A stretch of 64,000 bases of DNA from Okapia johnstoni. Taxonomy: Eukaryota; Chordata; Mammalia; Artiodactyla; Giraffidae. The notes beneath the pieces are model-generated. The model worked only from the letters and a program-made list of their open reading frames with translations. It did not search any database and had not been told where the DNA came from. The stretch is from assembly GCA_024291935.2 (NCBI GenBank), contig JAGTYA010000025.1, positions 5,973,501 to 6,037,500 on the forward strand, given 5' to 3'. A program made the translations under genes and the position numbers. The first letter of the stretch is position 1. Every line of letters starts with the position of its first letter. Of this stretch, positions 38,651 through 50,859 are shown piece after piece.

Positions 38651-39480
38651 CTTGAGCTGCCTACAAGGGTCCCAGTAAGTCTTGGTCTGGGGTTCTGCCT
38701 GGAGCTTTGTCTGTAATGTCTCATTCATCCAAGAGAATCAGAGTTCCACCTATACCCCCTCAACCATCTATCTGCTAATGTACCATAAACACACAGTTTT
38801 GCTATAAAAGTTTAATCTGTAGCAACTGCCTGTACTCACTAACTGTTCAAAATAAGTTGGCTTAAGTTAAAAAAAAAACAAGATTAAATCTAGTTGAAGA
38901 AGCACAGTTAGATATATTTTCTGACAAGAGCCAATTTATTCTGCACCACCTCTTTCCAATAAACACTGCAGAAGTGATGGAAAGCAATATCAGGGAAAAA
39001 TAACACCTGGCAGAGCCCAGGGCGACGGTCCTTGTAGAAGGCAAATCTCTGAATCTGACAGTAAAAGTCGTTAACTCTTCAAGGGACAGAGACACAGTAC
39101 CTTGACTTCCTTTTTAGGAATACTTCTTGCTGCCAGTGTCAGCTTGGCACAAATTTTCAAACCAATTATGACAATGGATGCACTTACCACTTTAAAAGAA
39201 AATCTTCAGAAAGAACTGGGAGGCAGCAGATACCCTTTATACAGACCCTGAGAGGTTAATAACAGCAACAGCCATGGGGAGTGCAGGTAAATGTTTAACA
39301 ATGGACTCTCTAGCAGAAAAAGCCCTGATTTGCAGGCTCTGCTGATTTCCATGATGTAAATACTCCCATCCTGGGTGGATTTTGAGCTACTAAGGTGACA
39401 AATAATTAACACGAAGTTGGGCAGAGGTGTGCATGGCTCTCAGGACCTGGTACAGCAGGCTCCAGCCCTCTGCTGATGAC
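38651..39480. other. Intron 3, no recognised feature
   Basis: Nothing recognised. Confidence 0.4.
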
Positions 39481-39720
39481 GATAGTATTTACTGGTTATG
39501 TGCTTATGCGCCAGCTACGCGCTAAGTGCTTCGTAAGTCATCATCTTTCAATCCTTGGGAAAGGCCAATGGGCAAGTACTATTTTTACAGATGAGAGAAA
39601 ACTAGGTCTTAGTTTAGAGAGGTTAATCAGTAATGAGTCAAAGGTTGACTACTTACTAAGTGTTAAGAGCCAGAACTTGAGTGCTGGCCATTTGGTTCAT
39701 GGGTCCACGCTTTCAGCCCC
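39481..39720 (+). repeat. MIR-like SINE
   Basis: Includes gcgctaagtgcttcgtaagt, tttttacagatgagagaaaa and gtttagagaggttaatcagt. Confidence 0.7.
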
Positions 39721-40461
39721 TCTTTGATGCTGCCTCTCTCTGGAAGTTGCTCAAGAAGCTACTATGACCACTGCTACCTTGTCTTACAGATGATGTGATG
39801 TTAAGGAGTTAAGTGCAGGCTCTGGGTAGCTGGCAGTGAAAGGGGTCTGACCAACATCAGCCATGGAAGTGTTCTTCTCTTCCTCTCCCAGGAAAGTTCA
39901 CCTTGTCCATCAACACCCATGTCAGATGATCCCCTATGAGGGAGTCTTTCCCAAGTCCTGCAGGGCTGTTACTTCCCCCCAAATTTTTGTGTTATGGAAA
40001 TATGACTTTTTCCATTATAAGATAAATACGTGCTCATTACAGAATACAGAGAATATCAAAATACAAGGAGAAAAATCTCTTTGTGGCTCTACTTCCTACT
40101 CAGAGCATTTGCTCCTCTTCGGTTCTACTGGATTAATTCCCCTCTCCAATGTCTGTCTATTGAGGGGTATCAGTCCCACCACACCATGAACTCCTCCTGA
40201 GGTGGTATCAACATGGTACCCACCGGCAAAAACGCTTCCACTGCATCGGCACCCCACCTCCGTTCCCAGCACAATACCCGATACACAGCTGCCCCTCAAT
40301 TAACCTTCATGCTTTATTATGTCCTCCAATTCATCAGAGGAAACCCTAAGCTTCTCAAAGCTGCCCTAATCTTCACTGAGACTGGGTGTCTCCTTTGTCC
40401 TACATTCTTACTGTCCTGAGTGGGGCAGGGAAGTGCTACCCCAGCAGGCACCCGGCCTTAC
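39721..40461. other. Intron 3 left of exon 3, old repeat patches
   Basis: 40160-40305 has L2-like 3' wording (ccagcacaatacccgataca). The rest is unassigned up to the exon 3 donor. Confidence 0.35.
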
Positions 40462-40590
40462 CTGCATCCCTCTCATCTTCTGGAAGCGTGCAATGGTGTC
40501 GCTGATGGTGTACACGCGCACGTGGCCCATGTGCAGCTTGCCGGAGGGATAAGGGAACATGGAAAGCACATAAAACTTGGGCTTTGATTT
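40462..40590 (-). CDS. LARS2: LARS2 exon 3: residues 79-121, HIGH-type motif
   Basis: This 129-nt exon encodes exactly 43 codons, with a CCTAG acceptor and a GTAAGG donor, both between codons. It begins [17 protein letters not shown] and contains HMGH at residues 98-101 (40522-40533). HMGH is the HIGH signature of class I aminoacyl-tRNA synthetases that binds ATP in the Rossmann fold. The FPYPSG block before it is the characteristic LeuRS spacing. Third codon positions are GC-rich (CTGCACATGGGCCACGTG), unlike the AT-rich introns, which supports real coding constraint. Because the exon is a multiple of three, skipping it would remove the ATP-binding motif without shifting the frame. Confidence 0.97.
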
Positions 40591-42820
40591 CTAGGAAAGG
40601 GTGACAGAAAAATACAATGAGTATTTATTAATCATTCACAGGGAACTAGGTATGCATATAATATTTTGGCATTTTACTCAAGGTAATAATTTAACATTTT
40701 CAAAAACTTTCTTTAAAAAACAAAAAACAAACCATTCTCATAAGGTAAGTGGACAAAAATACCAAATACCAAAATTTGAAGCCCTGGGTTATCCTAAAGA
40801 ATGTCCAAAATAATGCCAAACAACCTCACAGTGCTAATTACCCCTACTTATTTTTAAATCTGCTTTTTTCTCTTATAGAAGAGCTATCTAGGACTTAAAG
40901 AACTGTATGTTTTTCCAAACGAAGCTCTGACACGTGTCCATAAAATTCATGAGACAACAGTGAATCATAGAGATGTGACAAGTCTAAAATGGAGCCCCTC
41001 CCTAAATTCCGGGGAGCTGCATGCAGACTTGGACTGAGCAGGGTCCCCAGGCACGGGTTCAGGTTCCAGGTTTCTCTGCTATACTGTGAGCTTATCTCTC
41101 AACAGAAAAAGCTGAAATGGGAAGGTAATGAGAAAATCTTAGCCAGGTTGCTGTTTCCCAGGGGGTGATCTACAGGCAGCCTCAGGCCAGGGTTACATAA
41201 CTCTCCAGCATCAAAAGATGCACAGTTTCATCACGAGAAACAGAAAAAAAGGTACATGCATTGGAACACAACAAACATAGGGCAGGAAGTCCTCACTGGA
41301 ACTTCAACCTTTGGGACCTTAGTTCTTACAATGGTGAATGTTGACAAAAGTTTGTACACATGAGGGGAGAAGGCTGGAAAGGAGGTAGTCATTTAATTGA
41401 TTCCTTATTGGGGACCTGTTGTTCAAGAGCAAGGATCATGTTTTAACCATCTAACCCCACCCCAATTCCCACCTTCCTGGCTGACCCCCTAGTTTAACAA
41501 ACTGTTGGGTAAATGTCTGTCGGCCTTTGTGCTCTGATGCCTAAGAACAGGCCTTTGGAGATCACTGATTACTAACGGGCACTTTTCTCAGCACACGTCA
41601 CTACCCCGTCCAGGTGACAGGAGCGTCCCCCCACACCCAGCCTTAAATCCTCACATGAGGGAGAAGAGATGCCTCTGAAGAAAGGGAGAGAACAGGTAAC
41701 TGTTTCTGTTTAGTCGTTAAGTGTCTGGATCATCTGATGTTATCACTACTTTTTTCCTCCTGTTTTTCTCTTCCTGTTCTTATTCCCTTCCAAGAGCTCT
41801 ACAAGAGTTCTTCAAGGCTTTGCTTCTCCAAAATTAATGAAAACAAACGCAAAACAGAATATTCATGGGCATTCTTATGTGTGCGTGTGGGTATACTTTT
41901 TGCTAAGAGGGGAGTACTTTTTGCTAAGTATTTATTTGCATGACTGATAATCGACAGCCAACTGTAATCAGGGAAGAAACCAGAAATCAGAAGAAACCAT
42001 AAATCGAATTCTTTACAAATCTCACTTGACCCCTTGCTTTAAACTTCCTTCAGCAAAGAAGGTGAACAAATCTTTAGCAGGGCCACTATCGTGTGGCGAG
42101 ACAGACCAGAGTGGCACTTTTCTCTATACTGTGCTTCCTCTAGAAATTATCAACTGTGTGGTAAGTCAAGCTGCCTGAAGGAAGGGAAGGGAAAAAACGA
42201 ATAAATAAGGAGTTTGCATAATAAACTTGGAAACCCGTAATACTAAAGTGACAGCTGCTATTGATTTCTAGAAATGGATGGAAAGCCCCACATTGATCAT
42301 GCACTTTAATTGGAAACTGTGGAACCATAACTCAGGAAAATCTCAGAAGTGAGAGAGACAACTTGAGATTCAGGCGTCACTGGGGACTCAGGACTTTCTT
42401 CTTTAAGGAGGCAAGTGACAGACGATCCTCTCAGCTTGTAAACAACTCCCTCAAAGGAAGTGAAGACCTCATTCTGATACCTGCTACAGAATCAGAAATA
42501 AGCAGACTATCCACTCAGTTCCACCTTACTCGTTGACATAGGAAAAGAGCTGTTACAGAGTTCTTTGGGACTTGAAAAAACAATAAAATACTTGATATAC
42601 ACTATTTCTAGTTTTTCATTTTAAAGTTTTTACATTAAACGGATTTTTATTATAATCACCTTGTTTTTATTATGATATATACTTCAAAAATTATGTTTAT
42701 TTAACAATCTTACCCCAAACATTTTCTACATATAGCTTCTTCATTAATATCTCTTTTTTGTATGTGTCTCCAACAAAGATGAAACTTATGGCAAAACTGA
42801 GGAATTCATTACATACAAGC
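40591..42820. other. Intron 2, left part, longest repeat-poor stretch
   Basis: About 2.2 kb with no recent SINE or LINE recognised, starting at the exon 3 acceptor. No exon or RNA gene identified. Confidence 0.4.
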
Positions 42821-43405
42821 TAGTTCAGTTCAGTTCAGTCGCTCAGTCGTGTCTGACTCTTTGCAACCCCATGGACAGCAGCATGCCAGGCTTCCCTGTC
42901 TGTCACCAACTTCCAGAGCTTACTCAAACTCATGTCCATTGAGTCGGTGAGGCCATTCAACCATCTCATCCTCTGTGGTCCTCTTTTCCTCCTTCCTTCA
43001 ATTTTTCCCAGCATCAGGGTCTTTTCCAATGAGTCAATTCTTCACATCAGGTGGCCAAAGTATTGAAGCCTCAACTTCAGCATCAGTCCTTCCAATATTC
43101 AGGACTGATTTCCTTTAGGATGGACTGGTTGGATTCCCTTGCAGTCCAAGGGACTCTCAAGAGCCTTCTCCAACACCACAGTTCAAAAGCATCAATTCTG
43201 CAGCGCTCAGCTTTCTTTATAGTCCAACTCTCACATCCATACATGACTACTGGAAAAACCATAGCTCTGACTAGACGGACCTTTGTTGGCAAAGTAATGT
43301 CTCTGCTTTGTAATATGCTGTCTAGGTTGCTCATAGCTTTTCTTCCAAGGAGCAAGCGTCTTTTAATTTCATGGCTGCAGTCACCATCTGCAGTGATTTC
43401 GGAGT
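42821..43405 (-). repeat. BovB 3' fragment (gaact tail)
   Basis: Reverse complement from agttcagttcagttcagtcg to ctgcagtgatttcggag. The minus-strand frame at 43355-43083 keeps the RT C-terminal LGRKAMSNLDSILQSRDITL. Confidence 0.95.
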
Positions 43406-43829
43406 ATTGAATCCACAGAAGATACAGAAAAGTACTGCTAGCAAAAGTTTTTACTATTCATGAATATTTTTGTTTATTGCAGAAAAGGTGTTTGGCTCAC
43501 TGCCTGTCCCTGCCTTCTGTTTCTCTGTGTGAACTAAGTCATTTTCCTCTGTGACAATGAAATGAATTCTATTCTCTGAGGGTAGAAGGAAGGAATTTTG
43601 GGAGTTTATAATTGAGCAGGAATCTGATTGAAAGGGACATTTTCATAATTATATAAAAGTGTAAGAATTTAAGCCTCTTAATAGAAATTAAGATTGGAAG
43701 TGATGGAAAATTGATGTTTTTTATATAAGTGGGTCCTATTATTTTTGTCAGCTCCTGACATCAGAAGAAAGATAACTTCTGCCTCTTTATGGATTGTGCT
43801 CTGAAACTCTCGCTGAGACTAGAGAATGG

Positions 43830-43965
43830 AGGGGGGTGGACCACTCAGTGGAAGCTTGCAGCCTGGGATCTGGTCCAAGCTCTGCCACTAGCTGTGAGAC
43901 CTCAGGCAAATTCCTTTGTTTTTCTGGGCTCAGTTCACAATCTGTAAATCAAAGGTGAGACAAAA
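43830..43965 (+). repeat. MIR-like SINE
   Basis: The wording ctctgccactagctgtgaga and cctcaggcaaattcctttg is MIR style. Confidence 0.65.
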
Positions 43966-43984
43966 GAAGGTTCCTGGTGAAAGC

Positions 43985-44350
43985 ATAAGCTTAGGACTCA
44001 AATGTGCCTGGATCTGGGCTGTGCCACAAGTGAGATTGAGGACAGAGGGTGAGAGGGTTGGATGGCATCTCTGACTCAATGGACATGAACTCGAGCACAT
44101 TCCAAGAGATAGTGAAGGACAGGGGAGCCTGGCGTGCTGCAGGCCACGGGGTCACAAACAGTGAGACATGACTTAGCGACTGGACAAGTGAGTTATGCAT
44201 CTCAATAACTTACCAAACTTCCTCCCAGTTTTCTTACTCCAAAATGAGGATACTACTATGCACCTTCAGGGCTGTTTCAGAATTTAAATGAGATAATGAA
44301 AGGAAAGATGGTGCCTGACACACTAAAATGCTCATTAAATGGAAGTTCTT
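43985..44350 (+). repeat. MIR-like SINE interrupted by a BovB tail
   Basis: The left part ends ggatctgggctgtgccacaa. The right part continues at 44193 with cagttttcttactccaaaat and agatggtgcctgacacacta. The BovB fragment at 44035-44183 lies between them. Confidence 0.6.
44026..44192 (+). repeat. BovB 3' fragment with 9-bp target-site duplication
   Basis: Insert 44035-44183 (gagggttggatggcatctct ... gagacatgacttagcgactg). Flanked by acaagtgag at 44026-44034 and 44184-44192. Confidence 0.9.
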
Positions 44351-44531
44351 TTTATAACAATGATTATGATGATGGTGGTAAAATATTCAACTTCTAGAAA
44401 CTCATTCTGGTGGATTTCAAATGTAGCTACTATCAGAGTGAGATTGATTATAGATACGCTTTAAAATCTACCAGCATCTAGTCATATTCTCATTCCTGAC
44501 AAAGATATACCACACATTTTTATCTTCTTGT

Positions 44532-44774
44532 ATCTTTCATTCATGGGGCTTCCCAGGTGGTACTAGTGGTAAAGAACTCATCTGCCAATGCAGGAGACAT
44601 AAGAGGTGTGGGTTTGATCCCTGGGTTGGGCAGATGCCCTAGAGGAGGGCATAGCAACCCACTCCAGTACTCTTGCCTGGAGAATTCCATGGACAGGAGA
44701 GCCTGGCAGGATATAGTCCATAGGGTCGACAAGAGTTGGACAAGACTGAAGTGACTTAGCATGCATCTTTCATT
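44532..44774 (+). repeat. Bov-tA type SINE with 10-bp target-site duplication
   Basis: Element 44542-44764, head ggcttcccaggtggtactag and body cttgcctggagaattccatg. Flanked by atctttcatt at 44532-44541 and 44765-44774. Confidence 0.95.
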
Positions 44775-44779
44775 TATAT

Positions 44780-44985
44780 AACACTTCAGTTTGTAAAGTG
44801 AGTTTAATCTTATTTTCTCATTTGATTTTCAAAACAATTCTGTGGGATAAACAATGCAAAGAATCTGAGGATCAGAGATGTTAAACGATGCTGCTGAGAG
44901 CACAGTGATTTGGGGGCGGAGCCAGAATTACTGCCCAGGCTCCAGACTCCTTATCTAGCACTCTCTCCACTTTACCCTTTTCCAA
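44780..44985 (+). repeat. MIR-like SINE
   Basis: The text ttgattttcaaaacaattct, gaggatcagagatgttaaac and tgcccaggctccagactcct is MIR style. Confidence 0.7.
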
Positions 44986-46374
44986 TTCAAACCCTGATGG
45001 AATGCCACCGGGGGATCACCCAAAATGTTCCTAAACCTATTTACCCAATTAGTCAAACATAGTTTATTTTGATCCATTTAACTTTTTAGAAAACCATACA
45101 CTTAAGAATGCAATGTCACAAGAACAAAAAGCTACAACTTCAAAATGTTTGGAGGTCACTGAATCTAAATCAAAAGAAAAAAGAAAAAGAAGCTAATTTT
45201 ATGCTCCTCATTCAGAATTAAACTTCTCCCTAAGGTCTGCTTCCAAAATACATTTAGCACATTAGTCTGGTCATGTTGCCATGAAGAATTTTCATTTCCT
45301 AATGAGGTAAAAGTTAAGCTTTCATTGTATAATTATGCATTTCATTTAAATCTTCCTTTTTATCATTTCACATATTACTTACATCTCTTTCAATACCAGA
45401 TTTTCTTCATAACTACTGCAAAAAAACCATCCTTCAGTTTAACACAAATAGCTACCCAGCCCCCATTTTTCATAATGATCAATCTCATAGAAAGAATGAG
45501 TCTGATAAGAGAGGAGAATCAGGAAAGGTGATTCTAGCACACTGTGGTCTTGGGCAAATATATATTTACTCAACTGCTTGCTTTTGTCCTAATATCTTTA
45601 ATTGAACATAGTTTATATTATTTGATTGGTAACTATTACCAATAGGATGGTCAGAATTTTAAGAGTAAAACTGTACTTAATAGTGGTATACTCTAATCAG
45701 ATTCAACATTTCATGTAACTAACCACATCTTCCATATTGTGACCAGTATTGAGAGGTAAGGGTTAACACATCTAAGATTGATTCCCACCAGGCCAGCCTC
45801 CCAGAGAAGGAGCTGATTTCCAGCAGAGTATGCCATGGAAACTGGTTACAGTGAAGTGCTTAAGACAATTAATTCAGGTAGAGCGCTAAGCTGGTGCAGA
45901 CAGACTAGAAGCAAAGGGTCCACTAACTTACATATCTGTGACCGTGAGGTTGGACCCCAGCTCCAGATTACACCAAGGAAGGGCTGGGACCTCCCAAACC
46001 AAAATGGCAGAGCAGGGTTGGAAGCCAACATCATTTCAGGGGCAAGGGAGGCACTTCTCAGAACATGTCACTTAAACGTCCACAGCTGAGAGGCCCACAT
46101 GCCCCTCCTGGAGTCTCCTATCTGACCCTGCCAGATCCCTGCACGTCGCCCCACTAGGCAACGTACCACAGAGAAGCTGACATCTGCTGTAGCTCCTGTC
46201 TGGGAGAGTTCCCCCAGTAAATGGGGCTCCAGAATGCCCAGTGTGGCACCATTCATATGCCCCTTACGTGAACGTGCACCTCACTGAAACTCCTCCAAGC
46301 ACCACCCTGGTCTCGTCCCAGTGACCCATCACCAGCATCCTGGGAAGCATGTGGGCACTACTATTATCACTGCT
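44986..46374. other. Intron 2, no recognised feature
   Basis: AT-rich on the left, neutral on the right. The open frames here show no family signature. Confidence 0.4.
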
Positions 46375-46495
46375 TATTTTCAATTGAAAAAAAAATTGAC
46401 GCCTAGAGAGATTTGGTTCTTTGGCTTAAGGTCACATACTCAATAACTTATTTGAATCCAGGCAATCTGACCCCAGTCCGTGCCCTTCACCCCTC
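46375..46495 (+). repeat. MIR-like SINE next to exon 2
   Basis: The text ttaaggtcacatactcaata and gaatccaggcaatctgaccc is MIR style. It ends about 35 bp from the exon 2 donor. Confidence 0.6.
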
Positions 46496-46530
46496 TTCTC
46501 AACCCTTTCAGTGTCTCTTGGAATACTCAC

Positions 46531-46785
46531 ATCCGCTTCTGAAACCTTGAAGGCCTGGTCTTTTATTCGCTGATGCCACCATTTCTCCACATCCTTTCTT
46601 GTCTGTAATGTATACTCCTTGGTCCACTCTCCCGTGGCACTGTAAATACCTCTGGACCATCCTGGAATCACTCTCCTTCCCCACTTAATGACATCTGGCC
46701 CATCGTTTAGCTGCCTTTTCAGAAGATAGGCATATAAGCCCAGTCTCTGCCAAGAAGGAGCCATTCTTCAAAAGGTGGAAAGGGC
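46531..46785 (-). CDS. LARS2: LARS2 exon 2: start codon and residues 1-78
   Basis: The exon follows a pyrimidine-rich acceptor (ctctctctttcag) at 46785/46786 and ends at 46531 before a GTGAGT donor. The ATG is at 46762-46764 with A at -3 and G at +4. A TGA in frame two codons upstream (46768-46770) rules out an earlier start in this exon. Residues 1 to about 45 are rich in Arg, Lys, Leu, Tyr and Ser with few acidic residues, as expected for a mitochondrial matrix presequence. Residues 46-78 (from [10 protein letters not shown] through [10 protein letters not shown]) match the conserved start of the mature enzyme. The exon is 255 nt, of which 234 nt are coding, and it ends between codons (phase 0). 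Confidence 0.96.
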
Positions 46786-47319
46786 CTGAAAGAGAGAGGG
46801 GAGAATACACATGTGAGCCGCCCAGAGCCTCCTGGAGCTCCTCCTTCCATTCAGCACAGCCAGCATTCACATGCTTCCCTCTTATTTTGATGATTTCTTT
46901 CCCTGAAAAGAATACTTTAGAAGTGCAGTCAAGCTAAACACAATCTTTTTAATGGAAAATATTAAAGACGTTCAATTCTCCCAAACAGCAAAGATACAAA
47001 AGTCCCGTAGGAACAAAAGAAGACCACCACCTGGGCCAGCACCAGGCACAACCTCATAGCTTGCATGGGGAGCAGCGGAGAGCCCTCCCTTGCCTTTAGG
47101 CCAGTCTAGGGTCTGTCTAGCAGGCTTCACATCCCATCATCCAGGCTTCCAAAGAGCTCTAAGCACACCTGGGCTTGGGCTTAGGCTCAAATATCAGAAG
47201 AGATCTTGAACACAGGTCTCCCAGGAAGACCGGAGACTCTGAGCTATGATCAGCATCCTTCATACATACTACAAGTTAAATATACTCAGTGGGCTGAGCC
47301 AGGAAATAACCATTATTTA
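46786..47319. other. Intron 1, left part, no recognised feature
   Basis: Begins with the exon 2 acceptor tract. Nothing else recognised. Confidence 0.4.
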
Positions 47320-47480
47320 GAAGACTCTTATTCACTTACTTCTTCATTCATTTACCAAATATTTATTGAGTGTCACTAGGTCCACACACTATTCCAGGCA
47401 CTGAGGATACAGCAGTGAACAAAAATAAAGTCCCTTCTTACATGGCACTTATATACTAGCAGAGAAAAGCAGGTAAGAAA
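47320..47480 (+). repeat. Old mammalian repeat, family unassigned
   Basis: The text caaatatttattgagtgtca, ttccaggcactgaggataca and gcagtgaacaaaaataaagt is a very common mammalian repeat wording. Confidence 0.6.
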
Positions 47481-47705
47481 CAAACAATGATGGGGGGGGT
47501 GTGAACTGGGACATTGGGACTGACATGTACACTACTATGTATAAAACAGATAACTAATCACAACAGACCGTATAGCACAGGAAATTCTACTCAATGATGC
47601 TCTGTTAGTGACTTAAATGAGAAGGAAATCCATAAGGCTGATTCACTCTGCTGTACAGCAGAAACTAACACAACATTGTAAAGCAAGCATACCCCCCCAC
47701 CGCCA
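47481..47705 (+). repeat. L1 3' end (ruminant type)
   Basis: The text acatgtacactactatgtat, gaccgtatagcacaggaaat and gctgtacagcagaaactaac is an L1 3' UTR. Confidence 0.75.
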
Positions 47706-47739
47706 AAAAAAGAAAGAAAGAAAGAAAGAAAGAAAGAAA
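47706..47739. repeat. (AAAG)n microsatellite
   Basis: About seven AAAG units at the A-rich end of the L1. Confidence 0.95.
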
Positions 47740-48775
47740 TATACAGCATGTGTAACAGCGATGAGAACTATGGTTTTTGGAAAACAATCCACAGGGCTCA
47801 CCAAGACATTCAGCTGCGATTCAAAATTCAGCTTAAATGTTGCACTGGCTTCCTCCAACAGTGAATTCCAAAAATGACCTCACGGAAGAAGCTTCATGAT
47901 GTGTCATTATGTTAAAGCCCGAGGTGACAGTTCATCAAATATTTAAGATGCATGACTAAACAGCCTAAACTTTCTGCCTCCCTGTGTAACAGCATTCACT
48001 ACCATGCAGAAACAGATGAAAACAGAGCTCTCAAAACCAGAGAGAAAATCAAGGGAGAAACTGGCCCTCTTAAGCTGGCATTAATTCTTGATCCTCTCAA
48101 AATTTTGTCCACGTCCACTAGGGTCTTGTCTGTTTAGCAAAGGTTCTAGGTCACAAATGCTGCCAAGAGGGTTCACTATAGACTTACACAAGTGAGTTTC
48201 ACACACATAAAATGGCATCACCAGTGCTGACATTTACAAGTTGGTCTGCAAGAGTTCTTGACATACTAATTCTCACTGTTCTCTACCCCTCTTGCTTCTT
48301 TGTGAGTGGAATCAGAAACAGACCAAATAGAACGAACAAAAACACCTCCCTTCCTATCTAATGGGCTTGTCTATTTTAAAGTGTATAGATTTGACTATTG
48401 ATACCAGGGTAAACTATATAATTAGCTGACTATCAGCAATTTCATATGACTAATCTAATACATACAGACATTTTACATACAGACAGACAATTAAGGCAAT
48501 TACATTCATTTTGAGGAGTTCGATTTCTACATAATTAGAACTATCACAGAGTCCTGTACTTTATGGTTCTCTAGTTAAGTCAATGTTTTTATATCTTTGC
48601 AAGCTAAAGAATGTTAATTTAGCAGAGGGCACATAGGTACCTGCAATTTCTCTCTTAGACTGCATTCCTTAAGAACACATAACGAGAAACAGAAAGAATG
48701 GAAAAGGATGGAATTATAAAAATACAAAACTGACCTGAACTACAGTCTTACAAGTTCTTTGTTTTGATGCTGGTT
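47740..48775. other. Intron 1, no recognised feature
   Basis: Nothing recognised. Confidence 0.4.
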
Positions 48776-49000
48776 AACTCCGTTCATGTGTGCTCAGTTG
48801 TGTCTGACTCTTTGCAGCCCTGTGGACTGTAGGCCGCCAGGCTCCTCTGTCCGTGGGATTTCCCAGGCAAGAATACTGGAGTGGGTTGCCATTTCCTTCT
48901 CCAGGGGATCTTCCCAATCCAAGTATCAAACCCAGGTTTCCTGTGTCTCCTGCAGTGGTAGGCGGATTCTTTACCACTGAGCTACCTGGGAAGTCCAGGG
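48776..49000 (-). repeat. Bov-tA type SINE
   Basis: Reverse complement from tgctcagttgtgtctgactc to gagctacctgggaagtcca. Confidence 0.95.
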
Positions 49001-49194
49001 TAAATGCCACATAGATTAAAGAATTTTTTAAAATACCATAAAACAAGAAAAAAAAATAGAGTATGTACTAATTCTGTACAAGGTGCAGGATGTTCTGTCC
49101 TAGCATAAAAGCAATGGAAGAATTCTAAAGGAAAAATATTAATAAAACTCTCTAAAAAATGTAAAAAGCCTGCATATCAAAAACACCATGAATT

Positions 49195-49310
49195 TGGGAA
49201 CTCCCCTGGAGGTCGTTGTTAAGACTTTGCAATTCCAATGCAGGGGGCACAGGTTTGATCTCTGGTTAGAAGATCTCACATGCCACACAAACAAACAGAA
49301 AGCCATGAAC
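49195..49310 (+). repeat. CHR-type SINE fragment
   Basis: A diverged head (gggaactcccctggaggtcg) with gcagggggcacaggtttgat and agaagatctcacatgccaca. Confidence 0.75.
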
Positions 49311-49359
49311 AAAATTAGAAGCAAACAATAAGCTGAAAGAAAACTGCTAAAACTACAAA

Positions 49360-49690
49360 AAAAGATTACCCTTCTCTATAAAGAATTCACATATGAAAAG
49401 AGAAATATCAAAAACCTAATTTTAAAAGTTGGCAAAGAAGAAAAGAGGATATACAAATGACTTACAAATATACGAAAAAAAAAAAGAATCACTTTATAAA
49501 TAAACAAAGAAATGCACATTAAAATAACAAGGAAATACTTTGCTTGTCACATTGGCAAAAATCTGTTATGAAAAGAAATGTGCATTTTTATACACTGCTG
49601 GTGGAATGTAAATTGATTCCACCTCCCTGGGAAGCAATGTGGTAATATATGTGTCAAGATCCTTTAAGAAAAGTCCACACCCTTAATGTT
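49360..49690 (+). repeat. L1 ORF2/3' UTR fragment
   Basis: The text gatatacaaatgacttacaa, ttttatacactgctggtgga and gggaagcaatgtggtaatat matches degraded L1. Confidence 0.65.
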
Positions 49691-50579
49691 AGGGGAACCC
49701 CAAAACTCAGGCCGACTCAGCACATAGTGCACTCAGGGTTATGATTTACTGCAGCCCTGGAGTTCAGTTCAGTTCCCTTCTTTTACTTCCCAGGCCCTGC
49801 TATGGGCCACTCCACCACCAAAGCCCTGATGGACACTGCCTCTTGCTGATAAGGAGCAGTCATTTTATTGGTGCACCATGCCCCTACCATGAATATGAAA
49901 GGTGTGACTCATGTTTTGTGTTATGATCACCTTGCCCCCTTCTTCCTTAGCTCTGTCACATGCAGTTCCTTGCCTAGATGTTTGGAACCTTGTCTCTTCT
50001 ACCACATCCTTCCAAAGCATCAATCCCCATTATTCCATTGCTCTTTAAGAGTCAGCCCTGACCTCAACCTCACTGAGGGTTTAAGTTTTTTGAGAGTGGT
50101 GGGGGTACCAGCATGTGACCATAGAAGGAGAGGCCCGAGAACTGGACCCAAAATGACAATCATATAGGGACAGAGAAACCTAGAAGAGTAGGAAAAGATA
50201 GGTAAAGAAACAAAGTATGTGGGAAAAGTACAGAGGGACACAGTGTGCACCCAGAAGAAAGTGTGCAAAAATGTACCTGGGAAATTAACAAGGAGCCAAG
50301 TTATGTGCAAACAAAACAACTAAATCTCTATGTGACCTTGGAGAAATTATTTCCTGTCCGGAACACCAACTTCTCCTTAAAATGAAGGGGTAAATCCAGA
50401 TGATCTCTGAGGACCTTCCAGCCCTAACATGCTGTGACAATCATCTGTGGGTCACAGAGATGATGTGGGCAAAGATCCAGGGATCAACTGGGGTAGTGGA
50501 AGAGTGGAGAGAGGGACTTGAGTACAGAACTATGCATACATATGCGTCTTTCTGGGAAAGGGCCCAGAGCTATCAACGG
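49691..50579. other. Intron 1 approaching the promoter, no recognised feature
   Basis: Nothing recognised before the CpG island. (50580-50770 is the island part inside intron 1.). Confidence 0.4.
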
Positions 50580-50817
50580 GGTCGGTGGCTCAAAGAGTCT
50601 TAAGATCTGGATCTCAGAGACTTCCAACTAGGAAACTGCACAGCTCCGAGATCACCGAACCCAGACCGCACTTTCCCTTCTGGCTCCCGGCAAGTCGAAC
50701 TCTATCAATCTGGGGAGAGAGGAGATCAGGTTGCGTCTCGAGTCCCGCTGAGCCCGGGTCAGGGGTTTACCTGCTCACAGGCTCTGGCCTGCGGCTCCTC
50801 ACTCCTCAGTTCCCACC

Positions 50818-50859
50818 TTAGGCGAACACGGCCCGGCCAGTCACCATGGGCGCCGCCAT
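50818..50859 (-). CDS. Upstream ORF in LARS2 exon 1 (13 codons plus stop)
   Basis: The reading frame starts at the ATG inside the TISU-type element and reads MAAPMVTGRAVFA before a TAA at 50818-50820. The start context is strong (A at -3, G at +4). The ORF closes well before the exon 1 donor, so it is complete within the leader. It is more likely a translational control element than a functional peptide. It exists in the mRNA only if transcription starts upstream of 50859, which the promoter layout suggests but does not prove. Confidence 0.55.
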   Translation of the reverse strand: MAAPMVTGRAVFA

